Origin: a virus
Length of the DNA stretch: 22,553 nt
Reading direction: 5' to 3' (one strand)
Virus record (IMG/VR): IMGVR_UViG_3300046010_004870
Span: 1 to 22,553 of that record
Positions 14,499-21,282 of the stretch are shown piece after piece (position 1 is the first letter of the stretch; each line of letters starts with the position of its first letter). The notes under the pieces were generated by a model. It was given only the letters and a program-made list of their open reading frames with translations. It ran no database searches and was not told the origin of the DNA. The position numbers and the translations under genes are program-made.

Positions 14499-15202
14499 AG
14501 TGCGCGGGAGTGTACCGCCCGCGCGGTGTCCATCTGCGACGGTGTTGCCAGCAGCGGCCAGACCATCGTGGAGCGGCGCGTCTGGACCTGCCCGGACACG
14601 TAGCGCGTGCCGCCGGGGATGAGCGTTCCGCCGCCGGTCCACAGGGAGCCATGGCCCCAGGTCATGGACACGGACTTGCGCAAGATGTCGACCGTCGGCC
14701 ACGCCGAGGTCGAGGTGTGCACCGATCGCGTGGTGATCTCGGCCAGGTACGGCATCTCGGCGCACCAGCGGGCTTCGACGACGGCGACGAGCCACGGCTG
14801 CGGCCGCACCACGGCGCGCAGGACGAGGTACGGGCCGTCGACGGTCTCCGAGGACCACCAGAGGGCCGAGCCGTCGAGCTGCGCGACGCCGCCGTGCGTG
14901 GTCTGCCAGTCGGGCTGCAGGCCGACCGGGCGCCAGGACGGGACGCAGGAGGCGAGGTTGAGCGTCGCCGAGCCGCCCGGTGGCAGGGTCATCCAGACGT
15001 ACACCGGGGCCTCGCCGGGTTCGGGGTCAGCGCCGGCGACGTACGACTCGGGGCCGGACGGCAGGAAGCCGCTATGCGCCGGCGGCAGCACCGTCGAGAC
15101 GGCGCGGTGCCAGCACGACACCGGCCAGCCGGTGGGGTTGTGCGCGGTGACGAGCTGCGCGGGGAGGGAGGAGACGAGGAGGGCTAGGAGGAGGGTTCGC
15201 AT
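14477..15202 (-). CDS. Exported protein of unknown function, 241 aa
   Basis: The N-terminus MRTLLLALLVSSLPAQLVTA is a clear Sec signal peptide with likely cleavage after VTA. The mature part is beta-rich and Trp-rich (GWPVSCWHRAVSTVLPP; VYVWMTLPPGGSATLNLASC; SALWWSSETVDGPYLVLRAV; WLVAVVEARWCAEMPYLAEI), with three cysteines and no lipobox. I do not recognise a family. It sits between a GHKL ATPase gene and a sigma-like gene in what should be early/middle transcription. An envelope-acting role such as superinfection exclusion is possible but unproven. Confidence 0.75.
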   Translation of the reverse strand: MRTLLLALLVSSLPAQLVTAHNPTGWPVSCWHRAVSTVLPPAHSGFLPSGPESYVAGADPEPGEAPVYVWMTLPPGGSATLNLASCVPSWRPVGLQPDWQTTHGGVAQLDGSALWWSSETVDGPYLVLRAVVRPQPWLVAVVEARWCAEMPYLAEITTRSVHTSTSAWPTVDILRKSVSMTWGHGSLWTGGGTLIPGGTRYVSGQVQTRRSTMVWPLLATPSQMDTARAVHSRALWAVAAP

Positions 15203-15208
15203 GGAGAA

Positions 15209-16624
15209 CTACGCCGACTCCTCTGCGGCAAGCACCCTCGACACCTTGCGTTCGTTGGTGAAGTAAGCGGCCATCTGTACCGCAAAGTCCTCGCGCTTTT
15301 GCTCAGGGAACAAAGGCTGCGACGCCCTGCTGTTTGCCAACAAGGTGAACGCGATGAACGTCAACTGCTCGTCATCCTGCTTGTCCTGAAGGGCTTTGAT
15401 GCCAGGGACAGACTCGTTCAGTCCGATTCGCTTACCGCTGCACTCGATCTTGCCAATGCGCTTGTCCGCTGCGTCTTCGTAGAAATCCACCGTCAAGCCA
15501 GAGCCGCTGCCGCTTTTCGGGGCGTTCGGATCGCGCGGGCCGCGTGCCGGACCTCCTTTCTGACGATGCCATCCGCTGGGCTTGTTCCGTTCTCCTAGCG
15601 CTCCCGCAAGGCGTTGCGAAATGGCCAAACGCAATCCGTCGATCCGCAGCATGAGCGTCTGCGAACGGACCTTTTCGAGCAGCGGCTTGATGTGCGGATA
15701 CGCCAGCTCCGCCAAGTCGTCCCAGTGCGCATCCGTCACCGAGCCTTTGTTCGTTCCCAGTGCCCAAGGGCCGAACAGGTCCACCAACATGGCAAACCCA
15801 GAGCTGCTGTATTCGCCGAGGCCGTGGCCTTCGTTGCGGATGATGAAGCGATGGCCGTAGGAGTAGGAAGCCCCGTACCAGCCTGACGAGTCCTGCGGCA
15901 ACAGAATGCCAGCGCGCAGCCTGGCCTTCCTCGGACCGATTGCCAACTCGACCTGCACCGACTCGGCCCAGGCTGGATCTTTCGCCGGAGCAATCGAAAC
16001 CGACTTGCCGTCGATGATGAACTGGATCTGTGAGCCGTTGCGCAGAGCCGGCGCAAACACTCGCCCCAGGTTGTTCTTCAGGATGTCCCAGTCCTTGGCG
16101 TTCAGCCACCGCCGGCGGATGTTCTTGAACGTGATGGTCGTTCCGCGCCCATCGACGAGCTGCTGCTGTGCAACGTCTGGAAGTACTACCTGGGCGCGTT
16201 GGATGAAGTACGACCGCTGCTTCAGTTGATCGCCCCAGCACACGAAGATGGAGCGCGTCGTGCCATCGTGTGCCGTCAGGATGGTCGTTGTGCCTTCGTG
16301 GCCGCAAAGCCACTGGCTGGCGTCCTTCAGGCCGACGCCGTATCGGCCCAGCATGTTGGGCTTGTTCTTCTTGGTGCTGTACCCGCGCTGCAGCATCTTG
16401 TCGGGGACGGGGCAGCCTTCGCCGTTGTCTCGGACGGTGACCCTGCGTTCCTTCGTGGCGATCTCGATGACCACGCGCGAGCCGTTGGCGTCGAAGCTGT
16501 TGTCGATCAGGTCGCCAAGTGCCGACTCCCAGGAGAGATGATCGCGGTTCAGATCGGCTTCCAGCAGGTCGATCGACGGGCTGAGATCAACGAGGGCTTC
16601 TTCGTTCGTGTGCATGTCGGTCAC
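15209..16624 (-). CDS. Stand-alone GHKL (HSP90/MORC-like) ATPase
   Basis: A 471-aa protein with the Bergerat ATP-binding fold at its N-terminus. The N-box LGDLIDNSFDA (residues 37-46) has N42 and D38 where Glu is usual. The G1 box is VRDNGEG (64-70), and the lid G2 box is MLGRYGVGLKDAS (91-103). A later GTTITF fits the closing strand. The middle (about 160-330) resembles a transducer domain; a Lys/Gly/Pro-rich linker follows, then a C-terminal helical part. It is not a two-component kinase (no HisKA) and lacks a MutL endonuclease motif. It starts with GTG in a GTGA overlap with the DUF3102-like gene. G+C is lower than nearby (two 60-base lines counted by hand: 58 and 62 percent, against 77 percent in the exonuclease gene). 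Confidence 0.88.
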   Translation of the reverse strand: MTDMHTNEEALVDLSPSIDLLEADLNRDHLSWESALGDLIDNSFDANGSRVVIEIATKERRVTVRDNGEGCPVPDKMLQRGYSTKKNKPNMLGRYGVGLKDASQWLCGHEGTTTILTAHDGTTRSIFVCWGDQLKQRSYFIQRAQVVLPDVAQQQLVDGRGTTITFKNIRRRWLNAKDWDILKNNLGRVFAPALRNGSQIQFIIDGKSVSIAPAKDPAWAESVQVELAIGPRKARLRAGILLPQDSSGWYGASYSYGHRFIIRNEGHGLGEYSSSGFAMLVDLFGPWALGTNKGSVTDAHWDDLAELAYPHIKPLLEKVRSQTLMLRIDGLRLAISQRLAGALGERNKPSGWHRQKGGPARGPRDPNAPKSGSGSGLTVDFYEDAADKRIGKIECSGKRIGLNESVPGIKALQDKQDDEQLTFIAFTLLANSRASQPLFPEQKREDFAVQMAAYFTNERKVSRVLAAEESA

Positions 16625-17268
16625 GGCTTGAGCTGGTTGGCGATGATTTCGAGGTGGTTGACGAGGGCTGCCCGCAGATCGCTGTGCTGCAAAAGCGCAT
16701 CAGCAACGGCTTGCGTCACTACGGACTGAAACTGTTCCAAGACTTCCCGCTTGGTCTTGCTGGTGGGCTTCTTGGCCTTCGGCGGTTCTTGCGCTTCTGG
16801 CTCCGAGTCCTTGCGCATGGCCTTGGCCTCGGCGCGGGTTGTCGCTGGGGTGACCTTGCCAGCTTCGATGGCGGCCTCAAGGGCCGGGGCGGTCATGGTC
16901 GCCAGCTCGTAGACCGTGTTCAGGTCGGTGGGCAAATCTGTCTCATGAGACACATTTCCAATGACCGGATGCTCGGCCATAACCATCAGCTTCTTGCCCC
17001 AGCGGTACGAGAACTGGAACGCCCCCTCGTTCGGCTGCTCGTGGTCGCTGAACCAGCGGCCGAACTCGCCGTGCTTGCTGGCCGCGCGCAGGTCGTTCAG
17101 CGCCCTACCAACGGCAATGCCTTCCTCCAGGCCCTTGCGAAGGGCGCCCTCGAAGCGTCCCCACGCCTTGCGTACAGCACCAGCTAGGGACACCGCCAGC
17201 TTGCCGTCTTCCTCGGCGGCCTTGACGGTGATGAACTTCGCTCCGGATCTCGTCGATGTCGTGACCAT
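16621..17268 (-). CDS. DUF3102-like protein coupled to the GHKL ATPase
   Basis: A 215-aa protein. Residues 40-100 (LEEGIAVGRALNDLRAASKH, GEFGRWFSDHEQPN, FQFSYRWGKKLMVMAEHP) fit the DUF3102 pattern of a helix, a KHGEF..W motif, then a helix in which the family usually has S.RTAQ.YM. A second segment, LPTDLNTVYELATMTAPALE followed by GKVTPATTRAEAKAM, is common in phage ParB-like and DUF3102 proteins. The C-terminal 45 residues are helical. A strong Shine-Dalgarno, AAGGAGG at 17276-17282, lies seven bases before ATG 17268, which itself overlaps the preceding TAA by one base. Role unknown; DNA binding is plausible. Confidence 0.8.
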   Translation of the reverse strand: MVTTSTRSGAKFITVKAAEEDGKLAVSLAGAVRKAWGRFEGALRKGLEEGIAVGRALNDLRAASKHGEFGRWFSDHEQPNEGAFQFSYRWGKKLMVMAEHPVIGNVSHETDLPTDLNTVYELATMTAPALEAAIEAGKVTPATTRAEAKAMRKDSEPEAQEPPKAKKPTSKTKREVLEQFQSVVTQAVADALLQHSDLRAALVNHLEIIANQLKP

Positions 17269-17867
17269 TACTGTGCCTCCTTGCCCTTCAGGGCCTGGAT
17301 CTTCGCGTCCATCTCGGCCCGCTCCCAGTGCGTTGAGCACCGATCGCGCGCCTCGTACAGCTCCAGCAGCGCCGCCGAGCGCCGCAGCTCGTCCTGCTCC
17401 CACTGCACGCCGTTGCGCACCGGCTTCGGCTTCGGCGTCGCCGTCTGGGTCTTCCGGCGCAGTTGGTAGGTGCACTTGCGGCTGCAGGTCGTCGCGCGGT
17501 CGTGGGCCAGGAACGCCATGCCGCAGTGCACGCACTCGCGCAGCTTGCTGCGGTGTTCGCGCTTGGCCTTCTGGCGCCCGTTGTTCTCGTCCGTGCAGAC
17601 CTTGCAGTGGACCCTGACGCCGAACTTGGTCTCGTACACGCGCCGACGGCCTGGCAGGGTCAGGTCGTGCCCGCGCGGGCAGGTCGTGCGCTCCAGGGCT
17701 TTGACTCGGCTGCGCATGTACAGGTCCAGGCTCTCGTGCTGCAGGGTGCGTCGTTTCGCATCGGGGATGCCCAGCCGCTCTAGCATGAGCAGCCGGGCGA
17801 ACGGGTGCGGCTGCGGCGCGTCCCAGATGAGCCGCCGCAGCGCCGCAGTCTCCTCGCCGGTGGTCAG
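17268..17867 (-). CDS. Zinc-finger protein, larger CxxGHD type, about 199 aa
   Basis: Fingers: TCPRGHDLTLPGRRRVYETK, VHCKVCTDENNGRQ, then ECVHCGMAFLAHDRATTCSR and KC, giving two Cys4-type units. A basic stretch and a C-terminal coiled segment (LRRSAALLELYEARDRCSTH) follow. The first unit has the same C-P/R-x-G-H-D...CxxC order as the protein ending at 13442. The start is unclear. The frame looks coding back to a CTG at 17867 that would overlap the preceding TGA as CTGA. No ATG, GTG or TTG lies there; the first ATG inside is at 17786 (172 aa). DNA binding or an HNH relative are possible; no catalytic motif is evident. Confidence 0.7.
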   Translation of the reverse strand: MTTGEETAALRRLIWDAPQPHPFARLLMLERLGIPDAKRRTLQHESLDLYMRSRVKALERTTCPRGHDLTLPGRRRVYETKFGVRVHCKVCTDENNGRQKAKREHRSKLRECVHCGMAFLAHDRATTCSRKCTYQLRRKTQTATPKPKPVRNGVQWEQDELRRSAALLELYEARDRCSTHWERAEMDAKIQALKGKEAQ

Positions 17868-18889
17868 TCGCCGGCGTACCGCGAACTCGGCGGGTAGACC
17901 GAGTCCATCGGCGGCGTCGCGGGCGTCGCCGGCGGCGTCGTCATGGCGAGGTGCGCCTCGATCGCGCCCTCGATCTGCTGCAGCTCGACCAGGGTGCATT
18001 CGGACAACCTCTGCTTGGTGATCTCCTGCTCGCGCATCAGGGCGAACAGCTCGTCGCGCTTGACGCCGGCGGCCTTGCACCGGTCGGCGATGCGGCGGGC
18101 GAGGTTGGCGACCTCGACGGCTTCGGGGTCCGCCGGCGTCGCCGTGATCAGCGCGGGCTTCGGCTCGACTGGCGCCGGCGCGGCCGCAGGGGCAGGAGCG
18201 CCCTGCAGCCACTGACGCAGCGTCGTAGCGAACTCCGCACCTGGGCGGCTGACCAGCGCGCCGGCCAACGAGCTGCAGCGCGTCTTCGTGACGAGCAGGC
18301 TGTGCTCTTGGTCCAGGTCGCCGACGACGTCGAACTCGTACTCCAGCCCGTCACGCTGCACGGGAGCCAGGCCGACCTTACGGATGCGCGTCTTGCCGCG
18401 CTCGTCCTGCTCTTGAACCCATTCCGTCTTCGCGCGCATGGTAACGATCAGGTGCGCATTGCAGCTGACCATGGAGTCCACCATCTCGTTATGCAGCGGT
18501 GTCACGTCGCGCCACGCGGCGAAGCTGTTCGGCGTGCGCGCTCTCTTCGCGGCCTGATCGACCATCTCCAGGGCACCACCCTTGCCTGACCATGCATGCG
18601 ACAGGCTGTCGATGACGACGATGTCGTATCCGGCCTGCTCGGCATCACGGATCGCCGCGACGTAGTCAGTGGGTGAATGCCGATCGAGATTCAGCACGTC
18701 GAAGTCGAACAGGTCGGCGTACTTCGACGCGCTGCCGCGCTCGGTGTCGATGACCGCAACGCGACCACCGGGCACGAGGTGCTTGGCGATTGCCAGCGCC
18801 GAGAAGGTCTTGCCCGTTCCAGCCGGGCCGATGAGTGCAAGCCGCAGCTTGCTCTCGAACTTGGTTGCTTTCGCGAATCGGGATTGCAT
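17864..18889 (-). CDS. RecA-fold ATPase, Sak4-like recombination protein
   Basis: A 341-aa protein. Walker A GPAGTGKTF is at residues 21-29, with VAVIDTERGSASKYAD after it, and the Walker B strand YDIVVIDSLSHAW is near 88-100. Later, SCNAHLIVTMRAKTEWVQEQ and a GLEYEFDVVGDLDQEHSLLV strand set complete the AAA_24/RecA-like core. The C-terminal 110 residues are a Pro/Ala linker and helices. Phage Sak4-type proteins are Rad51-like annealing/recombination ATPases. Its stop is adjacent to the exonuclease start in the operon, consistent with a two-component exonuclease-annealing pair. Confidence 0.85.
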   Translation of the reverse strand: MQSRFAKATKFESKLRLALIGPAGTGKTFSALAIAKHLVPGGRVAVIDTERGSASKYADLFDFDVLNLDRHSPTDYVAAIRDAEQAGYDIVVIDSLSHAWSGKGGALEMVDQAAKRARTPNSFAAWRDVTPLHNEMVDSMVSCNAHLIVTMRAKTEWVQEQDERGKTRIRKVGLAPVQRDGLEYEFDVVGDLDQEHSLLVTKTRCSSLAGALVSRPGAEFATTLRQWLQGAPAPAAAPAPVEPKPALITATPADPEAVEVANLARRIADRCKAAGVKRDELFALMREQEITKQRLSECTLVELQQIEGAIEAHLAMTTPPATPATPPMDSVYPPSSRYAGD

Positions 18890-19782
18890 CAGAGGTCTCT
18901 CCAGTTCTTGGCCACCGTGAGGGAACGGTAGCTGGTGGGCTTCACCGATGTGGTGTAGCCCGCACGGGTCACGACTTTACTCGACACGATCGGTTTCCCC
19001 GTCAGAAATCCGATCGCGTGCTCGGCGTCGCCGAGCGTGTTGCGGATCTGCAGCTCGACGGCCTCGACCTGCGCGTCGAGCGTGCCGATCTGCTCCTTGA
19101 GCTGCTCGCGCTGGCCGAGCAGCTCGACGATGGCGTCCGTGGCCGGGATCGTCTTGCCCTCGGCGGCGTAGGCGTTGCGGCGCGCGTCGGCGAGGTCGGT
19201 CGCCGGCGGCGGCGTCATGGTCACGACGTACTGCCGCCACCACGCTTCGACCTGCGAGTGCAGCCGGCGGCCGAGCTCCGCGTCGTGGCGAAACGGCACG
19301 GCCTCGACGCCGAGGTGCTCGACGATCTCGCGCGGCGTCAGGCCGACGATGGCGCGCATGTCCTCGGGCCATGTCAGGACCAAGAACTCGCCCTCCTCCA
19401 GGTCGAGCACGTCGAGGTACCACTGCGCCTGGACGCGGTAGTAGTCGGGGATCGTGCCACCCCAGGCCTTGCTGGTGGTCTTGACCTCCAGCAGCGTCTG
19501 CCAGCCGTCGGCGTTGGTCGCCAGAGCATCGGGCGAGGCGTGGCGCCAGCCGGTGATGGACGGCTCGGGTGCCACCTGCAACTCGTGCGTCCGGTGCGTC
19601 TCGGCCCATGCGTCGAGGATGGGCAGCTCCATGCGCAGGCCGGCGCGCATCGCCGGCGTGTCGCGCTCGTCGCGGACGCCGAGGGCCTTCTCGCGCCACA
19701 CGTCGAGCGGCGTGCGCCACGGCGACAGGCCGAGGATGGCGGCGACATCGCTGCCGCCGACGGTCTTGGTGCGGTCGAGCAT
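18889..19782 (-). CDS. YqaJ / lambda-exonuclease-type recombination nuclease
   Basis: A 297-aa protein of the PD-(D/E)xK superfamily. Signature parts are KTVGGSDVAAILGLSPWRTP near the N-terminus, E52 in RMELPILDAW, D85 in ASPDALATN, E99 and K101 in LLEVKTTSK, and VQAQWYLDVLD (Gln 118/120). These are the metal-binding and catalytic residues of YqaJ nucleases that resect double-strand DNA 5' ends. A coiled coil (LLGQREQLKEQIGTLDAQVE) lies in the C-terminal third. ATG 19782 is used here; a GTG at 19788 that makes a GTGA overlap would add two residues. It pairs with the adjacent RecA-fold ATPase. Confidence 0.92.
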   Translation of the reverse strand: MLDRTKTVGGSDVAAILGLSPWRTPLDVWREKALGVRDERDTPAMRAGLRMELPILDAWAETHRTHELQVAPEPSITGWRHASPDALATNADGWQTLLEVKTTSKAWGGTIPDYYRVQAQWYLDVLDLEEGEFLVLTWPEDMRAIVGLTPREIVEHLGVEAVPFRHDAELGRRLHSQVEAWWRQYVVTMTPPPATDLADARRNAYAAEGKTIPATDAIVELLGQREQLKEQIGTLDAQVEAVELQIRNTLGDAEHAIGFLTGKPIVSSKVVTRAGYTTSVKPTSYRSLTVAKNWRDL

Positions 19783-19784
19783 GG

Positions 19785-19883
19785 TCACGCCGTCGGGGTC
19801 AGGAGGTAGAGGAGGAACAGCAGGACGGCTAGGAGGCCAGCGCAGACGGCCTCCAGCGTCGCGGGGTCGCGGCGGCGGCTCAC
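19785..19883 (-). CDS. 32-aa single-span membrane peptide
   Basis: GTG at 19883 overlaps the preceding TGA (GTGA), and its own TGA overlaps a possible GTG start of the exonuclease. The product has a basic N-terminus (SRRRDPATLE) and one hydrophobic helix of about 18 residues (AVCAGLLAVLLFLLYLL). It is too short to assign, but being bracketed by tight overlaps argues that it is translated. A regulatory or small membrane-acting role is possible. Confidence 0.55.
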   Translation of the reverse strand: MSRRRDPATLEAVCAGLLAVLLFLLYLLTPTA

Positions 19884-20128
19884 GGCTTGGCCTCCTGCTC
19901 CAGCCTGGTCGGAAGCGTTTCGCCCAGCACGCGCAGGCAGTACCACGACCAGGCCGAGTACAGATCCTGACGCGCTTGGGCGATCTGCCCCAAGTCGAAC
20001 GCCTCGCACTTCGACATTGCGTCTCGGGCATCGCCGTAGAGCGACGGCAGGTCGCGGATCAGCGGCCACAGCTCGCGCAGGGCCTTGGCCGCGTCGAGGT
20101 GCTTCTGCATGTTGGGCGTGTCGATCAC
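19880..20128 (-). CDS. Small protein of unknown function, 82 aa
   Basis: MIDTPNMQKHLDAAKALREL, then WPLIRDLPSLYGDARDAMSK and LGQIAQARQDLYSAWSWYCL, is amphipathic helices with several Trp. It starts with GTG in a GTGA overlap with the preceding 58-aa gene and ends in another GTGA overlap. No family is recognised. Confidence 0.68.
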   Translation of the reverse strand: MIDTPNMQKHLDAAKALRELWPLIRDLPSLYGDARDAMSKCEAFDLGQIAQARQDLYSAWSWYCLRVLGETLPTRLEQEAKP

Positions 20129-20301
20129 AGCTCGCCCTCCTGCAGGTGCCAGTACAGGCGGCGCACTTCGGACACGCCGGCGCGCGCGTCCTTCTCGGCT
20201 GCGATCTCGCAGGCGATGCGCAGCGTCTCCTCGTCGCCTTCGTCCAGCGCCAGATGGCGCAGCTCGTCGAACATCTCCGCTTCGGTCATTCGCTTCAGCA
20301 T
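20125..20301 (-). CDS. Small protein of unknown function, 58 aa
   Basis: First gene after an internal promoter. It starts at ATG 20301 with AAGGAG seven bases upstream. The sequence (MLKRMTEAEMFDELRHLALD; EGDEETLRIACEIAAEKDAR; VSEVRRLYWHLQEGEL) is acidic and helical. No recognised motif. It leads the transcript that would include the exonuclease and ATPase, so a regulator is possible, but nothing shows this directly. Confidence 0.72.
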   Translation of the reverse strand: MLKRMTEAEMFDELRHLALDEGDEETLRIACEIAAEKDARAGVSEVRRLYWHLQEGEL

Positions 20302-20325
20302 GGTCGGTCTCCTTGAGGGGTGGTC

Positions 20326-20354
20326 GGTATACGGAATCGGAATCGGCATCGCAA
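20326..20354 (-). promoter_or_regulatory. Promoter B, upstream of the recombination genes
   Basis: On the minus strand, TTGCGA (20349-20354), a 17-base spacer and TATACC (20326-20331) form a sigma70-like promoter with four of six matches in each box. It lies in the short gap between the GGDEF gene and the 58-aa gene, followed by a leader with AAGGAG. The spacer contains the iterated element GATGCCGATTCCGATTCCG. Confidence 0.6.
20336..20351 (+). repeat. Iterated operator-like element, copy B
   Basis: Plus strand ATCGGAATCGGCATCG, which is tandem six-base units. It matches copy A at 21218-21233 in 15 of 16 positions. Both copies sit inside the spacer of a promoter, so a shared DNA-binding regulator is a reasonable inference. 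Confidence 0.6.
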
Positions 20355-20356
20355 GC

Positions 20357-20920
20357 TTAATCGGCGAGCGTCGCGCGGGCGTCGGCGTGCAGGCCGTAGC
20401 GGGCCTTCGCGTCGGCCTTGTCGAGCTGCATGCGGCGCTGGGCCTCGGCGATGACGGGCGCCAGGTCCTGGTACTTCATCGCGCCGGTGCGCGTCGGCCA
20501 CGCGACGCCGATGGCGGCGAAGACCGCGATGCCGGGCGAAACGTGCGTCAGGCCGAACACGTCGCGGATGCGGTCAGCGACTGCCATGGCCATGCTGTGC
20601 CCGCTCTGCTTCTGCAGCACGACGACGAACTCGTCGCCGCCGACGCGGAAGGCGTGGTCGTAGTCGCGGATGCTGGCTGCCAGCCGACGCAGCGCGGCGT
20701 CGCCGGCGTCGTGGCCGAGGTGGACGTTGGCGGCGTGCAGGTTGGCGACGTCGATCGCCAGGACGGCGTAGTCGCGCACCGCGCCGGCGACCAGCTCGGC
20801 GGCCAGGCCGTCCAGGCTGCGGCGGTTCCGCAGCCCGGTCAGGTGGTCGGTGCGCGCCGCGCGGCGCTCGGCCTGGAGCAGCTCGCGCAGGCGGATGATC
20901 TCGCGTTGGTAGGGGTTCAT
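20357..20920 (-). CDS. Diguanylate cyclase (GGDEF domain)
   Basis: A 187-aa single-domain GGDEF protein making the second messenger c-di-GMP from two GTP. It has a short N-terminal helix (REIIRLRELLQAERRAA), the entry motif DHLTGLRNRR (25-34), metal Asp 57 in LAIDVANLH, the guanine-contact pair N65 and D74 in NVHLGHDAGD, the product-inhibition site RDYD (85-88) and the active-site loop RVGGDEF (92-98). The spacing of RxxD before GGDEF is exactly that of regulated cyclases such as PleD. There is no transmembrane, PAS or REC sensor; the N-terminal coil may dimerise it. A strong Shine-Dalgarno, GAGGAGGT at 20928-20935, precedes ATG 20920. Confidence 0.93.
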   Translation of the reverse strand: MNPYQREIIRLRELLQAERRAARTDHLTGLRNRRSLDGLAAELVAGAVRDYAVLAIDVANLHAANVHLGHDAGDAALRRLAASIRDYDHAFRVGGDEFVVVLQKQSGHSMAMAVADRIRDVFGLTHVSPGIAVFAAIGVAWPTRTGAMKYQDLAPVIAEAQRRMQLDKADAKARYGLHADARATLAD

Positions 20921-20937
20921 GGGTCAGACCTCCTCGC

Positions 20938-21171
20938 TCAGCGGGCCGCGTAGACGCCGGAGGGCAGGACGAGCAGCGCCGCGTCGACGAGGTCGGCCAG
21001 CGTCCAGTTGCGCAGCGCGCGCGCCGGGCAGAAGTGCAGCGCCGTCTCGCGCGCCTGCGCGTCGAGCGCCGGGTCCGTCGAGCGGACACCGACGAAGGCC
21101 GCAACGGCGCGCTGGCCGTGGCGGGTGCCGAGGAAGCGGATGAGGGACTTGGTCGGGGTCGAGGTCGTCAT
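20938..21171 (-). CDS. Small protein of unknown function, 77 aa
   Basis: First gene after promoter A and 17 bases upstream of the GGDEF gene. MTTSTPTKSLIRFLGTRHGQ, then RAVAAFVGVRSTDPALDAQA, WTLADLVDAALLVLPSGVYA, has alternating helices and a short hydrophobic C-terminal segment. Not recognised. It contains the Shine-Dalgarno of the GGDEF gene near its end, implying co-translation. A partner of the cyclase is possible by linkage. Confidence 0.65.
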   Translation of the reverse strand: MTTSTPTKSLIRFLGTRHGQRAVAAFVGVRSTDPALDAQARETALHFCPARALRNWTLADLVDAALLVLPSGVYAAR

Positions 21172-21214
21172 GGGTCAGGTTTCCGTGTAGGTCCGGCACT
21201 GCGCCGGTGCGCCT

Positions 21215-21243
21215 ACTATCGGCATCGGCATCGTAAATGTCAA
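21215..21243 (-). promoter_or_regulatory. Promoter A, upstream of the GGDEF operon
   Basis: On the minus strand, TTGACA (21238-21243), a 17-base spacer and GATAGT (21215-21220) form a good sigma70-type promoter: a perfect -35 box and a four-of-six -10 box. It lies in the 111-base gap between rusA and the 77-aa gene. The spacer carries GATGCCGATGCCGAT, shared with promoter B. Confidence 0.68.
21218..21233 (+). repeat. Iterated operator-like element, copy A
   Basis: Plus strand ATCGGCATCGGCATCG, tandem CATCGG units overlapping the spacer and the upstream part of the -10 box of promoter A. It differs from copy B at one base in 16. Confidence 0.6.
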
Positions 21244-21282
21244 GCGAGCGTGCGAGAATCCGGGCGGGAATCTTTTCCTGGT

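Noticed and set aside
21249-21275. Possible terminator hairpin GAATCC...GGAATC after rusA
   Set aside because: The two arms are not reverse complements (GAATCC needs GGATTC), so no stem forms; no intrinsic terminator is supported there.
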